DNA from: Streptomyces sedi
Lineage (GTDB): Bacteria; Actinomycetota; Actinomycetes; Streptomycetales; Streptomycetaceae
Direction: 5' to 3'
Length of the DNA stretch: 64,000 bases
NCBI RefSeq assembly: GCF_006335015.1
Contig: NZ_VDGT01000001.1
Location: 248,001-312,000, forward strand
Positions 35,238 to 43,258 of this stretch are shown piece by piece. A program made the position numbers and the translations under genes. Under the pieces are notes generated by a model. The model was not told the DNA's origin and did not search any database. It worked only from the letters and a program-made list of their open reading frames with translations. Every line of letters begins with the position of its first letter. Position 1 is the stretch's first letter.

Positions 35238-38084
35238 TCACGCCGGAACGATGTTGACCAGCTTCGGCGCCCGCACGATCACCTTGCGGATCTCGGCGCC
35301 GCCCAGGGCCGCGACCACCGCCGGCTCCGCCAGCGCCAGCCGCTCCAACTCGGCCTCGCCGATCCCCGGCACGACCTCCAGCCGCGCCCTGACCTTGCCG
35401 CGCACCTGGACCACGCACGTCACCGTCTGGTCCGCGACATACGCCGGATTGGCCACCGGGAAGCGCGCGTGCGCCACGCTCGGCTCGTGCCCCAACCGCC
35501 GCCACAGCTCCTCGGCGACGTGCGGCGCCAGCGAGGCGATCAGCAGCACCAGCGTCTCCGCCGTGCTCCTGGGGACCTCGCGCAGCTTGGTCACATGGTT
35601 GTTCAGCGCCGTGATCTTCGCGATCGCGGTGTTGAAACGCAGCTGGTCCAGGTCCTGGCCGACGCCGTGGATCGTCTTGTGGGTGATCCGCAGCGTCTCG
35701 TCGTCCGGCTCCGCCTCGACGACGGAGACCTCGCCGGTCTCCTCGTCCAGCACGTTCCGCCAGATCCGTTGCAGCAACCGGAACTGGCCGACGACCGCGC
35801 GGGTCTCCCACGGCCGGGAGACGTCCAGCGGGCCCATCGCCATCTCGTACAGCCGCAGCGTGTCGGCGCCGTAGGCGGTGAAGATCTCGTCCGGGGAGAC
35901 CACGTTCTTCAGGGACTTGCCGATCTTCCCGATCTCCCTGTCGACCCGCTCGCCCTCGTGGAAGAAGGCGCCGTCGCGCTCCTCCACCTCGGCGGCCGGC
36001 ACCGGGAAGCCCCGGGCGTCCCGGTAGACGTACGCCTGGATCATGCCCTGGTTGAACAGCTTGTGGTACGGCTCGGGCGAGGAGACATGCCCCAGGTCGA
36101 AGAGCACCTTCTGCCAGAAGCGCGCGTACAGCAGGTGCAGCACCGCGTGCTCGGACCCGCCGATGTACAGATCGACGCCGCCGGAGGCCATGCCCTCGCG
36201 GGGCGCCATCCAGTACGCGTCGATCTCCGGGTCGACCAGCTTCTCCGCGTTGCGCGGGTCCAGGTAGCGCAGGTGGTACCAGCACGAACCCGCCCAGTTG
36301 GGCATCGTGTTGGTCTCCCTGCGGTACCGCTTCGGTCCTTCGCCCAGGTCCAGGGTGACCTCGGTCCACTCGGCGTTCCGCGACAGCGGGGTCTCCGGCC
36401 GGGTGTCGGAGTCCTCGGGGTCGAAGGTGCGCGGCGAGTAGTCGTCGACCTCCGGCAGCTCCAGCGGCAGCATCGAGTCGGGCAGCGCGTGGGCCACTCC
36501 GTCCTCGTCGTAGACGATGGGGAACGGCTCGCCCCAGTACCGCTGCCGGCTGAACAGCCAGTCGCGCAGCCGGTAGGTGACGGTGCCCTCGCCCAGCCCC
36601 GTGGACTCCAGCCAGGCCGAGGCGCGGGCCTTGGCCTCGGGGACGCTCAGCTCGTTCAGCGACAGCGAGTCGTTGGCCGAGTTGACCAGCGTCGCCTCGT
36701 AGGAGGTGTAGGAGTCGTCCCAGGTGTCCGGGTCCGTGCCCCGGCCGTCCGTCGGGCGGACGACGCAGCGCATCGGCAGCCGGAAGGCGCGCGCGAACGC
36801 GAAGTCCCGGGAGTCGTGCGCCGGGACGGCCATGATCGCGCCGGTGCCGTAGCCGACCAGCACGTAGTCGGCGACGAAGACGGGTACCCGTTCGCCGTTG
36901 GCCGGGTTGGTGGCGTAGGCGCCGGTGAAGACGCCGGTCTTCTCCCGGGCGTCGGACTGCCGTTCCACGTCGGACTTGGCGCCGGCCTGCCGCCGGTAGG
37001 CGGTGACCGCCTCGGCCGGCGTCGCGTGACCGCCGGTCCACTCCTCGCGGGTGCCCTCGGGCCACGCGGCCGGCACCACGTCGTCGACCAGCTCGTGTTC
37101 GGGGGCCAGCACCAGATAGGTGGCGCCGAAGACCGTGTCCTGGCGGGTGGTGAAGACGGTGACCGTGCGCCCCTTCTCCGCTTCCCCAATACCGAACGCG
37201 ATCCGCGCGCCCTCCGAGCGCCCGATCCAGTTGCGCTGCTGGATCTTGATGGCCTCCGGCCACTCCACCGTGTCCAGGCCGCTCAGCAGCCGCTCGGCGT
37301 AGGCGGTGATCCGCATGTTCCACTGGCGCAGCTTGGACTTGAAGACCGGGAAGTTGCCGCGCTCGGAGCGGCCGTCGGCCGTGACCTCCTCGTTGGCCAG
37401 CACGGTACCCAGGCCCGGACACCAGTTGACCGGGGCGTCGGAGGCGTACGCCAGCCGGTACTCGCCCAGCAGCTCGGCGCGCTCGGCGGCGGACAGCTCA
37501 CTCCAGGGGCGCCCGTCGGGCGTCTTGCGCTCCCCCGAGGCGAAGGCGGCGACCAGCTCGTCGATCGGCCGGGCGCGCCCCTCCTCGGTGTCGTACCAGG
37601 AGTCGAAGATCCGCGAGAAGATCCACTGCGTCCAGCGGTAGTACTCGGGGTCGATCGTGGCGAACGAGCGCCGCTCGTCGTAGCCCAGGCCCAGGCGCCG
37701 CACCTGGCGGCGGTAGGTCTCGATGTTGGCCTCGGTGGAGACCCGCGGGTGGGTGCCGGTCTGCACGGCGTACTGCTCAGCGGGCAGCCCGAACGCGTCG
37801 TAACCCAGCGCGTGCAGAACGTTGTGGCCGGTCATCCGCTGGTAACGGGCATAGACGTCCGTCGCGATGTACCCCAGCGGGTGGCCGACGTGCAGCCCCG
37901 CGCCCGACGGGTAGGGGAACATGTCCATCACGAACTTCTTCGGCCGTGCGGCCAGCTCGGCGTCGTCCGCGAGATCGCCGGTGGGGTTGGGCGCCTCGAA
38001 GGTGCCGTGCTCCGCCCAGTAGTCCTGCCAGCGGGCCTCGATCTCGGTCGCCAGCGCCGCGTCGTACCTGTGTGTCTCGCTCAT
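35238..38084 (-). CDS. leuS: Leucyl-tRNA synthetase
   Basis: 948 residues, class I. HIGH motif as HVGHPLGY near residue 61, CP1 editing domain with the Thr-rich [19 protein letters not shown] region, and KMSKS as KIGKSLKN near residue 720, then the anticodon-binding C-terminal domain. It charges tRNA-Leu and edits misactivated norvaline and isoleucine. ATG at 38084. The 5' leader holds a Leu-rich leader peptide and an intrinsic terminator, so transcription is probably attenuated according to Leu-tRNA charging. Confidence 0.97.
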   Translation of the reverse strand: MSETHRYDAALATEIEARWQDYWAEHGTFEAPNPTGDLADDAELAARPKKFVMDMFPYPSGAGLHVGHPLGYIATDVYARYQRMTGHNVLHALGYDAFGLPAEQYAVQTGTHPRVSTEANIETYRRQVRRLGLGYDERRSFATIDPEYYRWTQWIFSRIFDSWYDTEEGRARPIDELVAAFASGERKTPDGRPWSELSAAERAELLGEYRLAYASDAPVNWCPGLGTVLANEEVTADGRSERGNFPVFKSKLRQWNMRITAYAERLLSGLDTVEWPEAIKIQQRNWIGRSEGARIAFGIGEAEKGRTVTVFTTRQDTVFGATYLVLAPEHELVDDVVPAAWPEGTREEWTGGHATPAEAVTAYRRQAGAKSDVERQSDAREKTGVFTGAYATNPANGERVPVFVADYVLVGYGTGAIMAVPAHDSRDFAFARAFRLPMRCVVRPTDGRGTDPDTWDDSYTSYEATLVNSANDSLSLNELSVPEAKARASAWLESTGLGEGTVTYRLRDWLFSRQRYWGEPFPIVYDEDGVAHALPDSMLPLELPEVDDYSPRTFDPEDSDTRPETPLSRNAEWTEVTLDLGEGPKRYRRETNTMPNWAGSCWYHLRYLDPRNAEKLVDPEIDAYWMAPREGMASGGVDLYIGGSEHAVLHLLYARFWQKVLFDLGHVSSPEPYHKLFNQGMIQAYVYRDARGFPVPAAEVEERDGAFFHEGERVDREIGKIGKSLKNVVSPDEIFTAYGADTLRLYEMAMGPLDVSRPWETRAVVGQFRLLQRIWRNVLDEETGEVSVVEAEPDDETLRITHKTIHGVGQDLDQLRFNTAIAKITALNNHVTKLREVPRSTAETLVLLIASLAPHVAEELWRRLGHEPSVAHARFPVANPAYVADQTVTCVVQVRGKVRARLEVVPGIGEAELERLALAEPAVVAALGGAEIRKVIVRAPKLVNIVPA

Positions 38085-38163
38085 CGTCCTCGAAGTCCCC
38101 AAAAGCGTCGTCGATCCTGCTGGCCCGGCGGCGCCAGCCGACGAACCGGCCGCGCCCGCCCAC

Positions 38164-38190
38164 GAAAAAGCCCCTCGCACAGGAGGGGCT
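38164..38190 (-). terminator. Attenuator terminator in the leuS leader
   Basis: On the minus strand AGCCCCTC, a six-base loop, GAGGGGCT, then TTTTC. The eight-bp perfect stem plus T-run is a classic intrinsic terminator. It lies about 80 bases before the leuS ATG and about 30 bases after the leader-peptide stop. Confidence 0.88.
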
Positions 38191-38218
38191 GGCCGCGCCG
38201 GCGTCGTCTCTATGTCGC

Positions 38219-38257
38219 TCAGCGCGGCCGGAGAAGAAGGAGGCGTGCGGCACGCAT
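38219..38257 (-). CDS. leuS leader peptide [12 protein letters not shown]
   Basis: A 12-residue open frame: ATG at 38257, stop TGA at 38219-38221. It contains four consecutive Leu codons CTC-CTT-CTT-CTC, two of them the CTT codon rarely used in such GC-rich genomes. A -10-like TACCCT (38270-38265) ends seven bases before the ATG, so the message probably starts at the ATG. The codons right after the Leu run (GGCCGCGC) are complementary to GCGCGGCC just ahead of the terminator. A ribosome stalled on Leu codons would therefore change the fold. This is the layout of ribosome-mediated attenuation. Confidence 0.82.
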   Translation of the reverse strand: MRAARLLLLRPR

Positions 38258-38270
38258 GGCAGACAGGGTA

Positions 38271-38680
38271 GCGCACCGGGGAAACCGCCCGCCCCGCCGA
38301 TCGGCCGCGAACCGCCCGGTCCGAGCCAGTGCACGGCGCGCGAATCCGCTTGCCCCCGCCATAACCGCGCGCCACCGCGCGACCCGGCGCGCCCCTCCCC
38401 CGCACTCCCCGGCCCACACGGAATCCACACACAACCGGCCGGTATACGTACCAGTAATCCGCCCTACGCAACAGTAATCAGCAGCAGTAACGAGCGACGG
38501 CCACTTCCCGCCGCGTTTCGCTGAGTCCGTTACGGCTTCCGATCTCCGCCTCCCACGCGACTCCCGGACCCACGAAGGCAAGAGAGAAGATGAATCCGGG
38601 GAACCCCGATGGCAGGCTGTCGAGGCGACGACGGATCACTCCGCCTTGGGAATCGTCAATTCCACGAGACAGGGAGTCAC
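38271..38680. promoter_or_regulatory. Divergent region between leuS and the enediyne cluster, with CAGTAAYS repeats
   Basis: About 410 bp with no convincing gene. It carries CAGTAATC at 38452-38459 and 38472-38479 and CAGTAACG at 38485-38492, the last two 13 bp apart, beside GGTATACGTACC (38441-38452). These may be binding sites for an activator of the warhead cassette. A plus-strand ATG at 38590 with GAGAAG upstream opens a frame that overlaps E3 out of frame; I do not accept it as a gene. The leuS promoter lies at the left end. Confidence 0.5.
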
Positions 38681-39643
38681 ATGCCGACCGTGACGGGAAA
38701 ACTACGCCGGCGGCTTCTGGTGCCGGACGACTCGGAGGTCACATTCGACAGACGAGGATTCCACAGCGGGGACCCGATGAGGCAGAAGCATCTGGAGAAA
38801 ACCGCCAGACAATTCCTCACCGGGCTCCGACACGGCGTCGAGAACAGGTCCATCCAGGAGATGCGCTCCCGACTCGAAGAGGTGGAGCGCCCCTACCGGG
38901 GCTTCGCCTACGAGGGCGCCGGCATGGGGGTGGCCGTCTCCGACGCGCTGGCGCCCTGGCGGCGCTCGCGCACCCGTGAGCTGCTCGACGGCCCCGGCGC
39001 CCCCCATGTCTACATGGTCTACGTGGGCGTCGGCTGGGCGATGGCCCGGCTGCCGCGACCGCTGTGGCGCGGACTGGCCCTGCCGGACCCGCTGCTGCGC
39101 TGGCTCGCCCTCGACGGCTACGGGTTCCACGAGGCGTACTTCGCGACCACCCGCCATGTCGCCCGGCACACGCCGCCCCGGGTGCGTGTCCCGTGGGCCG
39201 ACTCCTCCGGCTACGCCTCCCGGGGCGTCGACCAGGGCATCGGGCGAGCACTGTGGTTCGTCTGCGGCGCCGACGTGCGGCGTCTCGCCGACGTGGTCGG
39301 CGACTTCCCGCCCGCCAGGCACGCGGACCTGTGGAGCGGCGCCGGGCTGGCCGCCACCTACGCCGGGGGCGTCGGGGACGAGGACCTGGCGCTGCTGGTC
39401 AAGCTGGCCGACCGGCACGGCCCCTCGCTGGCGCAGGGGGCGGCGTTCGCCGCCAAGGCGCGGGTGCGAGCCGACCTGGTGGCACCGCACACGGAGGCGG
39501 CCACCCGGGTGCTGTGCGGACGCACCGCGGCAGAGGCGGCAGCGGTGACGGACGAGGCGCTGGAGGGGCTGCCGCCGGACGGCGCGCTGCCCGCGTTCGA
39601 GACGTGGCGGGAGCGCATTCGAAAGGCCCTGGAGCGGACCTAG
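38681..39643 (+). CDS. Enediyne biosynthesis DUF1702 protein (E3-like)
   Basis: 320 residues of DUF1702, a family found almost only in enediyne clusters and some relatives. Conserved blocks are ERPYRGFAYEGAGMGVAVSDAL, VYMVYVGVGWAMARLPR, LDGYGFHEAYF, GVDQGIGRALWF and FPPARHADLWSGAGLAATYAGG. Biochemical role unknown; it is part of the conserved E3/E4/E5/E/E10 warhead cassette. The ATG at 38681 follows AGGGAG by 4 bp and gives the same N-terminal pattern as the paralogue at 60544 (LRRRLLVPDDSEVTFDRRGF versus LRKRLTTPDTSEIRFTTRGF); the open frame starting at 38609 lacks it. Confidence 0.88.
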   Translation: MPTVTGKLRRRLLVPDDSEVTFDRRGFHSGDPMRQKHLEKTARQFLTGLRHGVENRSIQEMRSRLEEVERPYRGFAYEGAGMGVAVSDALAPWRRSRTRELLDGPGAPHVYMVYVGVGWAMARLPRPLWRGLALPDPLLRWLALDGYGFHEAYFATTRHVARHTPPRVRVPWADSSGYASRGVDQGIGRALWFVCGADVRRLADVVGDFPPARHADLWSGAGLAATYAGGVGDEDLALLVKLADRHGPSLAQGAAFAAKARVRADLVAPHTEAATRVLCGRTAAEAAAVTDEALEGLPPDGALPAFETWRERIRKALERT

Positions 39644-39651
39644 CGCGCGGA

Positions 39652-39689
39652 GCGGACAGGGGCGCCGGAGTTCCGGCGCCCCTGTCCGC
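39652..39689 (+). terminator. Hairpin after the E3 gene
   Basis: A perfect 17-bp stem, 39652-39668 with 39673-39689, and loop AGTT. It lies nine bases beyond the E3 stop, without a T-run. A second, shorter hairpin follows at 39824-39848. E4 therefore probably has its own promoter in 39690-39941. Confidence 0.75.
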
Positions 39690-39823
39690 CGTGCCCAAAA
39701 GTCGTTCCGGATTCGGCGGGTAACGGGCGGCGGGAGCCATCGGCCGCACCCCGGACCGCATTTCTGGAGATGCGCCCCTCCGAATATCCACACCACACTT
39801 GCGGTACATCGAACAGAACTCCG

Positions 39824-39848
39824 AGCGCCCCGGGTTGCGCGGGGCGCT
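39824..39848 (+). other. Hairpin upstream of the E4 gene
   Basis: AGCGCCCCG (39824-39832) pairs with CGGGGCGCT (39840-39848), nine bp with a seven-base loop, about 95 bp before the E4 start. It could be an operator or an RNA structure in the leader; nothing decides between them. Confidence 0.5.
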
Positions 39849-39941
39849 GCCATTGCGTCAGGCCGCCGATATCCGCACTCACTTCAAGCGTTTCCGTGGA
39901 CCGAGGAACGGTCTCAGAATCCGACAGCTGGGGAGAAGAAA

Positions 39942-41927
39942 TTGACCGGCTTTCCCACACGACTACGCCTGCTGGTTCCCGGCGTGGTCGCCCTGACCTT
40001 CATGACGTCTCTTTTCTTTCTCGCCAGACTTCCGGAGGTGTCTGCCGCCACGCAGCGCGAGATGGCGGAGCGCTACGAGTTCACCGAGATGGAGATCGCC
40101 ATGCCGCCCGGCTACCAGGCGGACCAGACCGTGCGGGAAGTCAATCCCGCGTTTCACCACATCAGGTCGTGGATATCGTCCGTCGGCGCCTCCGTGGCGC
40201 TCAACGACCTCCAGGGCACGGGCAACCCCGATGACCTGTGCATCGTGGACCCCAGGAGCGACGAGATCGTGGTCACCTACGCCCCGACCGCGCCGGAGGA
40301 GGGGCGGTTCACGCCGTTCCTCCTCGACCAGGGCGAGTTGCCGATGGACGACTCCATGGCGCCGATGGGCTGTACCCCTGGCGACTTCAACGGCGACGGC
40401 CGGATGGACCTGCTGACGACGTACTGGGGCCGCACCCCGGTGGTCTTCGTGGCACGGTCGGACGCCGAGGAGCTGAGCAACGACGCCTACCGGCCGGTCG
40501 AGCTGATCCCGCAGGAGTCCTTCGACGGCGGCTACCACGGGGCGCGTTGGAACACCAACGCCGTCAACGTGGCCGACTACGACGGCGACGGGCACCCGGA
40601 CATCCTGATCGCCAACTACTTCCCCGACTCGGACGTCCTCGACTCCGACGGAGTGGACAACGTGGAGATGAACAACTCACTCTCCAACGCCAAGAACGGC
40701 GGCGGCGCGCACCTGCTGCGGTTCCACGACGCGACCTCGGGCCCCGACCCGACGTTGGAGTACGTCGAGGTGCCGGGCGCGATCCCGCAGGAGGACGCGA
40801 CGGGGTGGACGCTGGCGATCTCCAGCGCCGACCTCACCGGCGACGGCCTGCCGGAGATGTACATCGCCAACGACTTCGGCAAGGACCACCTGCTGCACAA
40901 CGTCTCCGACGCGGACGGCATCAGGTTCGAGACCGCGCTCGGGGAACGCTCCTGGTCGGACCCCAAGTCGTTCGTCCTGGGCTACAGCTCGTTCAAGGGC
41001 ATGGGGATCGACTTCGGCGATCTCGACAACAACGGCAGCTTCGACATGATGGTCAGCAACATCACCAGCGCCTGGGGGCTTGAGGAGAGCAACTTCGCCT
41101 TCGTCAACCAGGCGGACAGCGAGGCCGAGATGGCGGACAGCCTCGCGGGCGGCACCGCGCCCTTCACCCAGGACGCCTACGACCTGGGGCTCGCGTTCAC
41201 CGGCTGGGGCTGGGACGTCAAGATGGGCGACTTCCTCAACAGCGGCAACCTGGAGATCGTGCAGACCGAGGGCTTCGTGAAGGGGGAGATCAACCGCTGG
41301 CCGTGGCTTCAGGAGATGGCCATGACCAACGACAACCTCTTCACCGATCCGGCCATGTGGCCGAAGATGCAGCCGGGCGACGACCTGGCCGGCGGCGATC
41401 CGATGGCCTTCTACGCCCGCGAGTCCGAGGGGGAGCGGTTCGCCAACCTCAACGGCGAGCTGGGACTCGACGAGGCGATCCCCTCGCGCGGGGTCGCGAT
41501 GGCGGACACCCGAGGGAACGGCGCCCTCGACTTCGCGGTCGCCCGCCAGTGGGGCGCGCCGGTGTTCTTCGCCAACAACGCTCCCGAGCTGGGCAATGTC
41601 CTCGACCTCGACCTCTACCGGCCGCACGCCGAGGGCGCCGCGGACGGCGGGATGCGGTTGGCGGGCCAGCCCGCCTACGAGGCGACGGTCCGGATCGAGA
41701 CGCCGGACGGCCACACCCAGGTCAACCGGCTGGACGGCGGCGGCGGCCACAGCGGCAAACGCAGCTTCGAGGTGCGGTTCGGCCTCGGCGAGTACGACGG
41801 GCCGGTCTCGGCCCAGCTGCGCTGGCGTGACGTCTCCGGCGAGTACCGCGAGGAGACGCTGGAACTGACGCCCGGCAGCCACAGCCTGCTCCTGCACGAG
41901 ACGGCCGAGGAGGTCACCGGCTCATGA
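39942..41927 (+). CDS. Enediyne biosynthesis protein E4 (FG-GAP/ASPIC-UnbV)
   Basis: 661 residues. An N-terminal signal anchor (LLVPGVVALTFMTSLFFLARL, about 9-29) suggests an extracytoplasmic or membrane-anchored location. It is followed by FG-GAP/VCBS-like repeats with calcium-loop motifs (DFNGDGRMDLL, DYDGDGHPDILIANY, DLTGDGLPEMYIANDFG, DLDNNGSFDMMVSNI). The C-terminal ASPIC/UnbV domain starts near residue 585 (ATVRIETPDGHTQ). It belongs to the enediyne core cassette; its reaction is not known. The only in-frame start near GGGGAG is TTG at 39942, an unusual start codon. It overlaps E5 by ATGA. Confidence 0.92.
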   Translation: MTGFPTRLRLLVPGVVALTFMTSLFFLARLPEVSAATQREMAERYEFTEMEIAMPPGYQADQTVREVNPAFHHIRSWISSVGASVALNDLQGTGNPDDLCIVDPRSDEIVVTYAPTAPEEGRFTPFLLDQGELPMDDSMAPMGCTPGDFNGDGRMDLLTTYWGRTPVVFVARSDAEELSNDAYRPVELIPQESFDGGYHGARWNTNAVNVADYDGDGHPDILIANYFPDSDVLDSDGVDNVEMNNSLSNAKNGGGAHLLRFHDATSGPDPTLEYVEVPGAIPQEDATGWTLAISSADLTGDGLPEMYIANDFGKDHLLHNVSDADGIRFETALGERSWSDPKSFVLGYSSFKGMGIDFGDLDNNGSFDMMVSNITSAWGLEESNFAFVNQADSEAEMADSLAGGTAPFTQDAYDLGLAFTGWGWDVKMGDFLNSGNLEIVQTEGFVKGEINRWPWLQEMAMTNDNLFTDPAMWPKMQPGDDLAGGDPMAFYARESEGERFANLNGELGLDEAIPSRGVAMADTRGNGALDFAVARQWGAPVFFANNAPELGNVLDLDLYRPHAEGAADGGMRLAGQPAYEATVRIETPDGHTQVNRLDGGGGHSGKRSFEVRFGLGEYDGPVSAQLRWRDVSGEYREETLELTPGSHSLLLHETAEEVTGS

Positions 41928-42937
41928 CCACCATCACCCGATCGAACGCCCCCTCAGAGGTGCCGCCCGCCACGCCACGTCCGCCGGAGGACAAACCGCG
42001 GGACGTGCGCTATCTGGCGCTGCGCAACTTCGCCCTCTCCCTCACGGTCTTCAACATCCTCGGCTACACCGTGCTCGGTTTCGAGCAGGCTCCGCTGTGG
42101 CCCTTCCTGGCCCTGGCGACCGGCTACGCGACGGAGATCGTTCTGGAGATGGTCAGCGCCTGGTCGGAGCGGCGCGCGCCGCGCTTCCTCGGGCGCGGGC
42201 CGCGCGGCGTGATGGAGTTCCTGCTGCCGGCGCACATCACCGCCCTCGCCGTCAACATGCTGCTGTACGCCAACGGGTCGTGGTGGCCCGTCATGTTCGG
42301 TGTCGTGGTGGCCGTGGGGCAGAAGCACGTGCTGAAGGCGCCGATCAACGGACGGTGGCGGCACTTCATGAACCCGTCCAACTTCGGGATCGCGTTAACC
42401 CTGCTGTGTTTCGGCAGCTGGGTCAGCATCGCGCCGCCCTACCAGTTCACCGAGTACGCCAACACGGTATTCCGCATTCTCATCCCGCTGATCATCGTGA
42501 CGGCGGGAACAGTCATCAACGCGATGCTGACCCGCAGGGTGATGCTGATAGTCGGTTGGCTCGGCGGATTCGTGATCCAGGCGTTGATCCGGTATTGGTT
42601 CTGGGACGTGGCGCTTTTCACCGCACTGGGCGTGATGAGCGGCGTTGCCTTCGTTCTGTTCACCAACTACATGGTCACCGACCCGGGAACCTCCCCGTCC
42701 AAACCGCGGCCGCAGTTCATGTTCGGCGCGGGGCTGGCGATGATCTACGGCGTCCTCATGCTGTTCAACGTGGTCTACACGCTGTTCTTCGCGACCGCGA
42801 TCATCTGTGCGCTGCGTGGCGGTTACTGGTACGTCGTCTGGGCGCGCGAGCGTATCCAGCGGCGTCGGGAGGCGTCTCTGGAAGAGCCGGCCACCGACGT
42901 GGTGGCCGCGCCGCAGGCCCAACCCGTGCGGGCCTGA
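41924..42937 (+). CDS. Enediyne biosynthesis protein E5 (UnbU), membrane protein
   Basis: 337 residues with about eight to nine membrane helices. It resembles the RnfD/NqrB-type membrane fold, including NPSNFGIALTLLCFG and MVTDPGTSPSKPRPQ near a covalent-FMN-site-like region. A hydrophilic tail ends the protein. Third member of the warhead cassette, translationally coupled to E4. An electron-transfer role at the membrane is inferred from the RnfD-like fold only. Confidence 0.9.
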   Translation: MTTITRSNAPSEVPPATPRPPEDKPRDVRYLALRNFALSLTVFNILGYTVLGFEQAPLWPFLALATGYATEIVLEMVSAWSERRAPRFLGRGPRGVMEFLLPAHITALAVNMLLYANGSWWPVMFGVVVAVGQKHVLKAPINGRWRHFMNPSNFGIALTLLCFGSWVSIAPPYQFTEYANTVFRILIPLIIVTAGTVINAMLTRRVMLIVGWLGGFVIQALIRYWFWDVALFTALGVMSGVAFVLFTNYMVTDPGTSPSKPRPQFMFGAGLAMIYGVLMLFNVVYTLFFATAIICALRGGYWYVVWARERIQRRREASLEEPATDVVAAPQAQPVRA

Positions 42938-42966
42938 CCTCCCCGTACCCCCGCACGGACCCCGAA

Positions 42967-43002
42967 CGAGACGCCCGGCTGGACCACCAGCCGGGCGTCT
43001 CG
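42967..43002 (+). terminator. Perfect-stem hairpin after E5
   Basis: A 16-bp stem, 42967-42982 with 42987-43002, loop ACCA, located 30 bases beyond the E5 stop. There is no T-run. It separates E3-E5 transcription from the PKS operon. Confidence 0.8.
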
Positions 43003-43258
43003 CCCGTATGGGGTCGCCGCGCCGCAGCGCCGCCTGGGGCGATTCCACCGAAGCAACCGGGAAAAGCGGGTCATCGCCCCGGCATAACGCCTCTACATAA
43101 CGGCGACACATAACGTCGTGATGCCAAAAACGCAGGTCAGGGCGGCGCATTAGCATACTGAAAGAAGACACCCTCCTTTTCCGTGGTGCAGAGTGGGAAG
43201 CGATCGCGATCCCCATCTCCGAAAGCAACGCGGACAAGAGGAAGAAGGCCATACCAGC
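43003..43258 (+). promoter_or_regulatory. PKSE promoter region with three phased CATAACG repeats
   Basis: CATAACG occurs at 43083, 43096 and 43109, exactly 13 bp apart. About 40 bp further are -10-like sequences (TAGCAT 43151-43156, CATACT 43154-43159). Phased direct repeats upstream of a promoter suggest cooperative binding of an activator. The 13-bp spacing differs from the 11-bp spacing usual for SARP activators. No gene lies here. Confidence 0.6.

Noticed and set aside
38084..38270. T-box riboswitch for leuS
   Set aside because: I see no T-box consensus or stem I features; the Leu-codon leader and terminator explain the region better.
35220..38477. 1085-codon plus-strand open frame opposite leuS
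   Set aside because: Antisense shadow of leuS with no family features.
38590..38979. 129-codon frame with an ATG and a GAGAAG upstream, before E3
   Set aside because: It overlaps most of the E3 5' half in another frame and its sequence is basic and repetitive; E3 has clear paralogue support.
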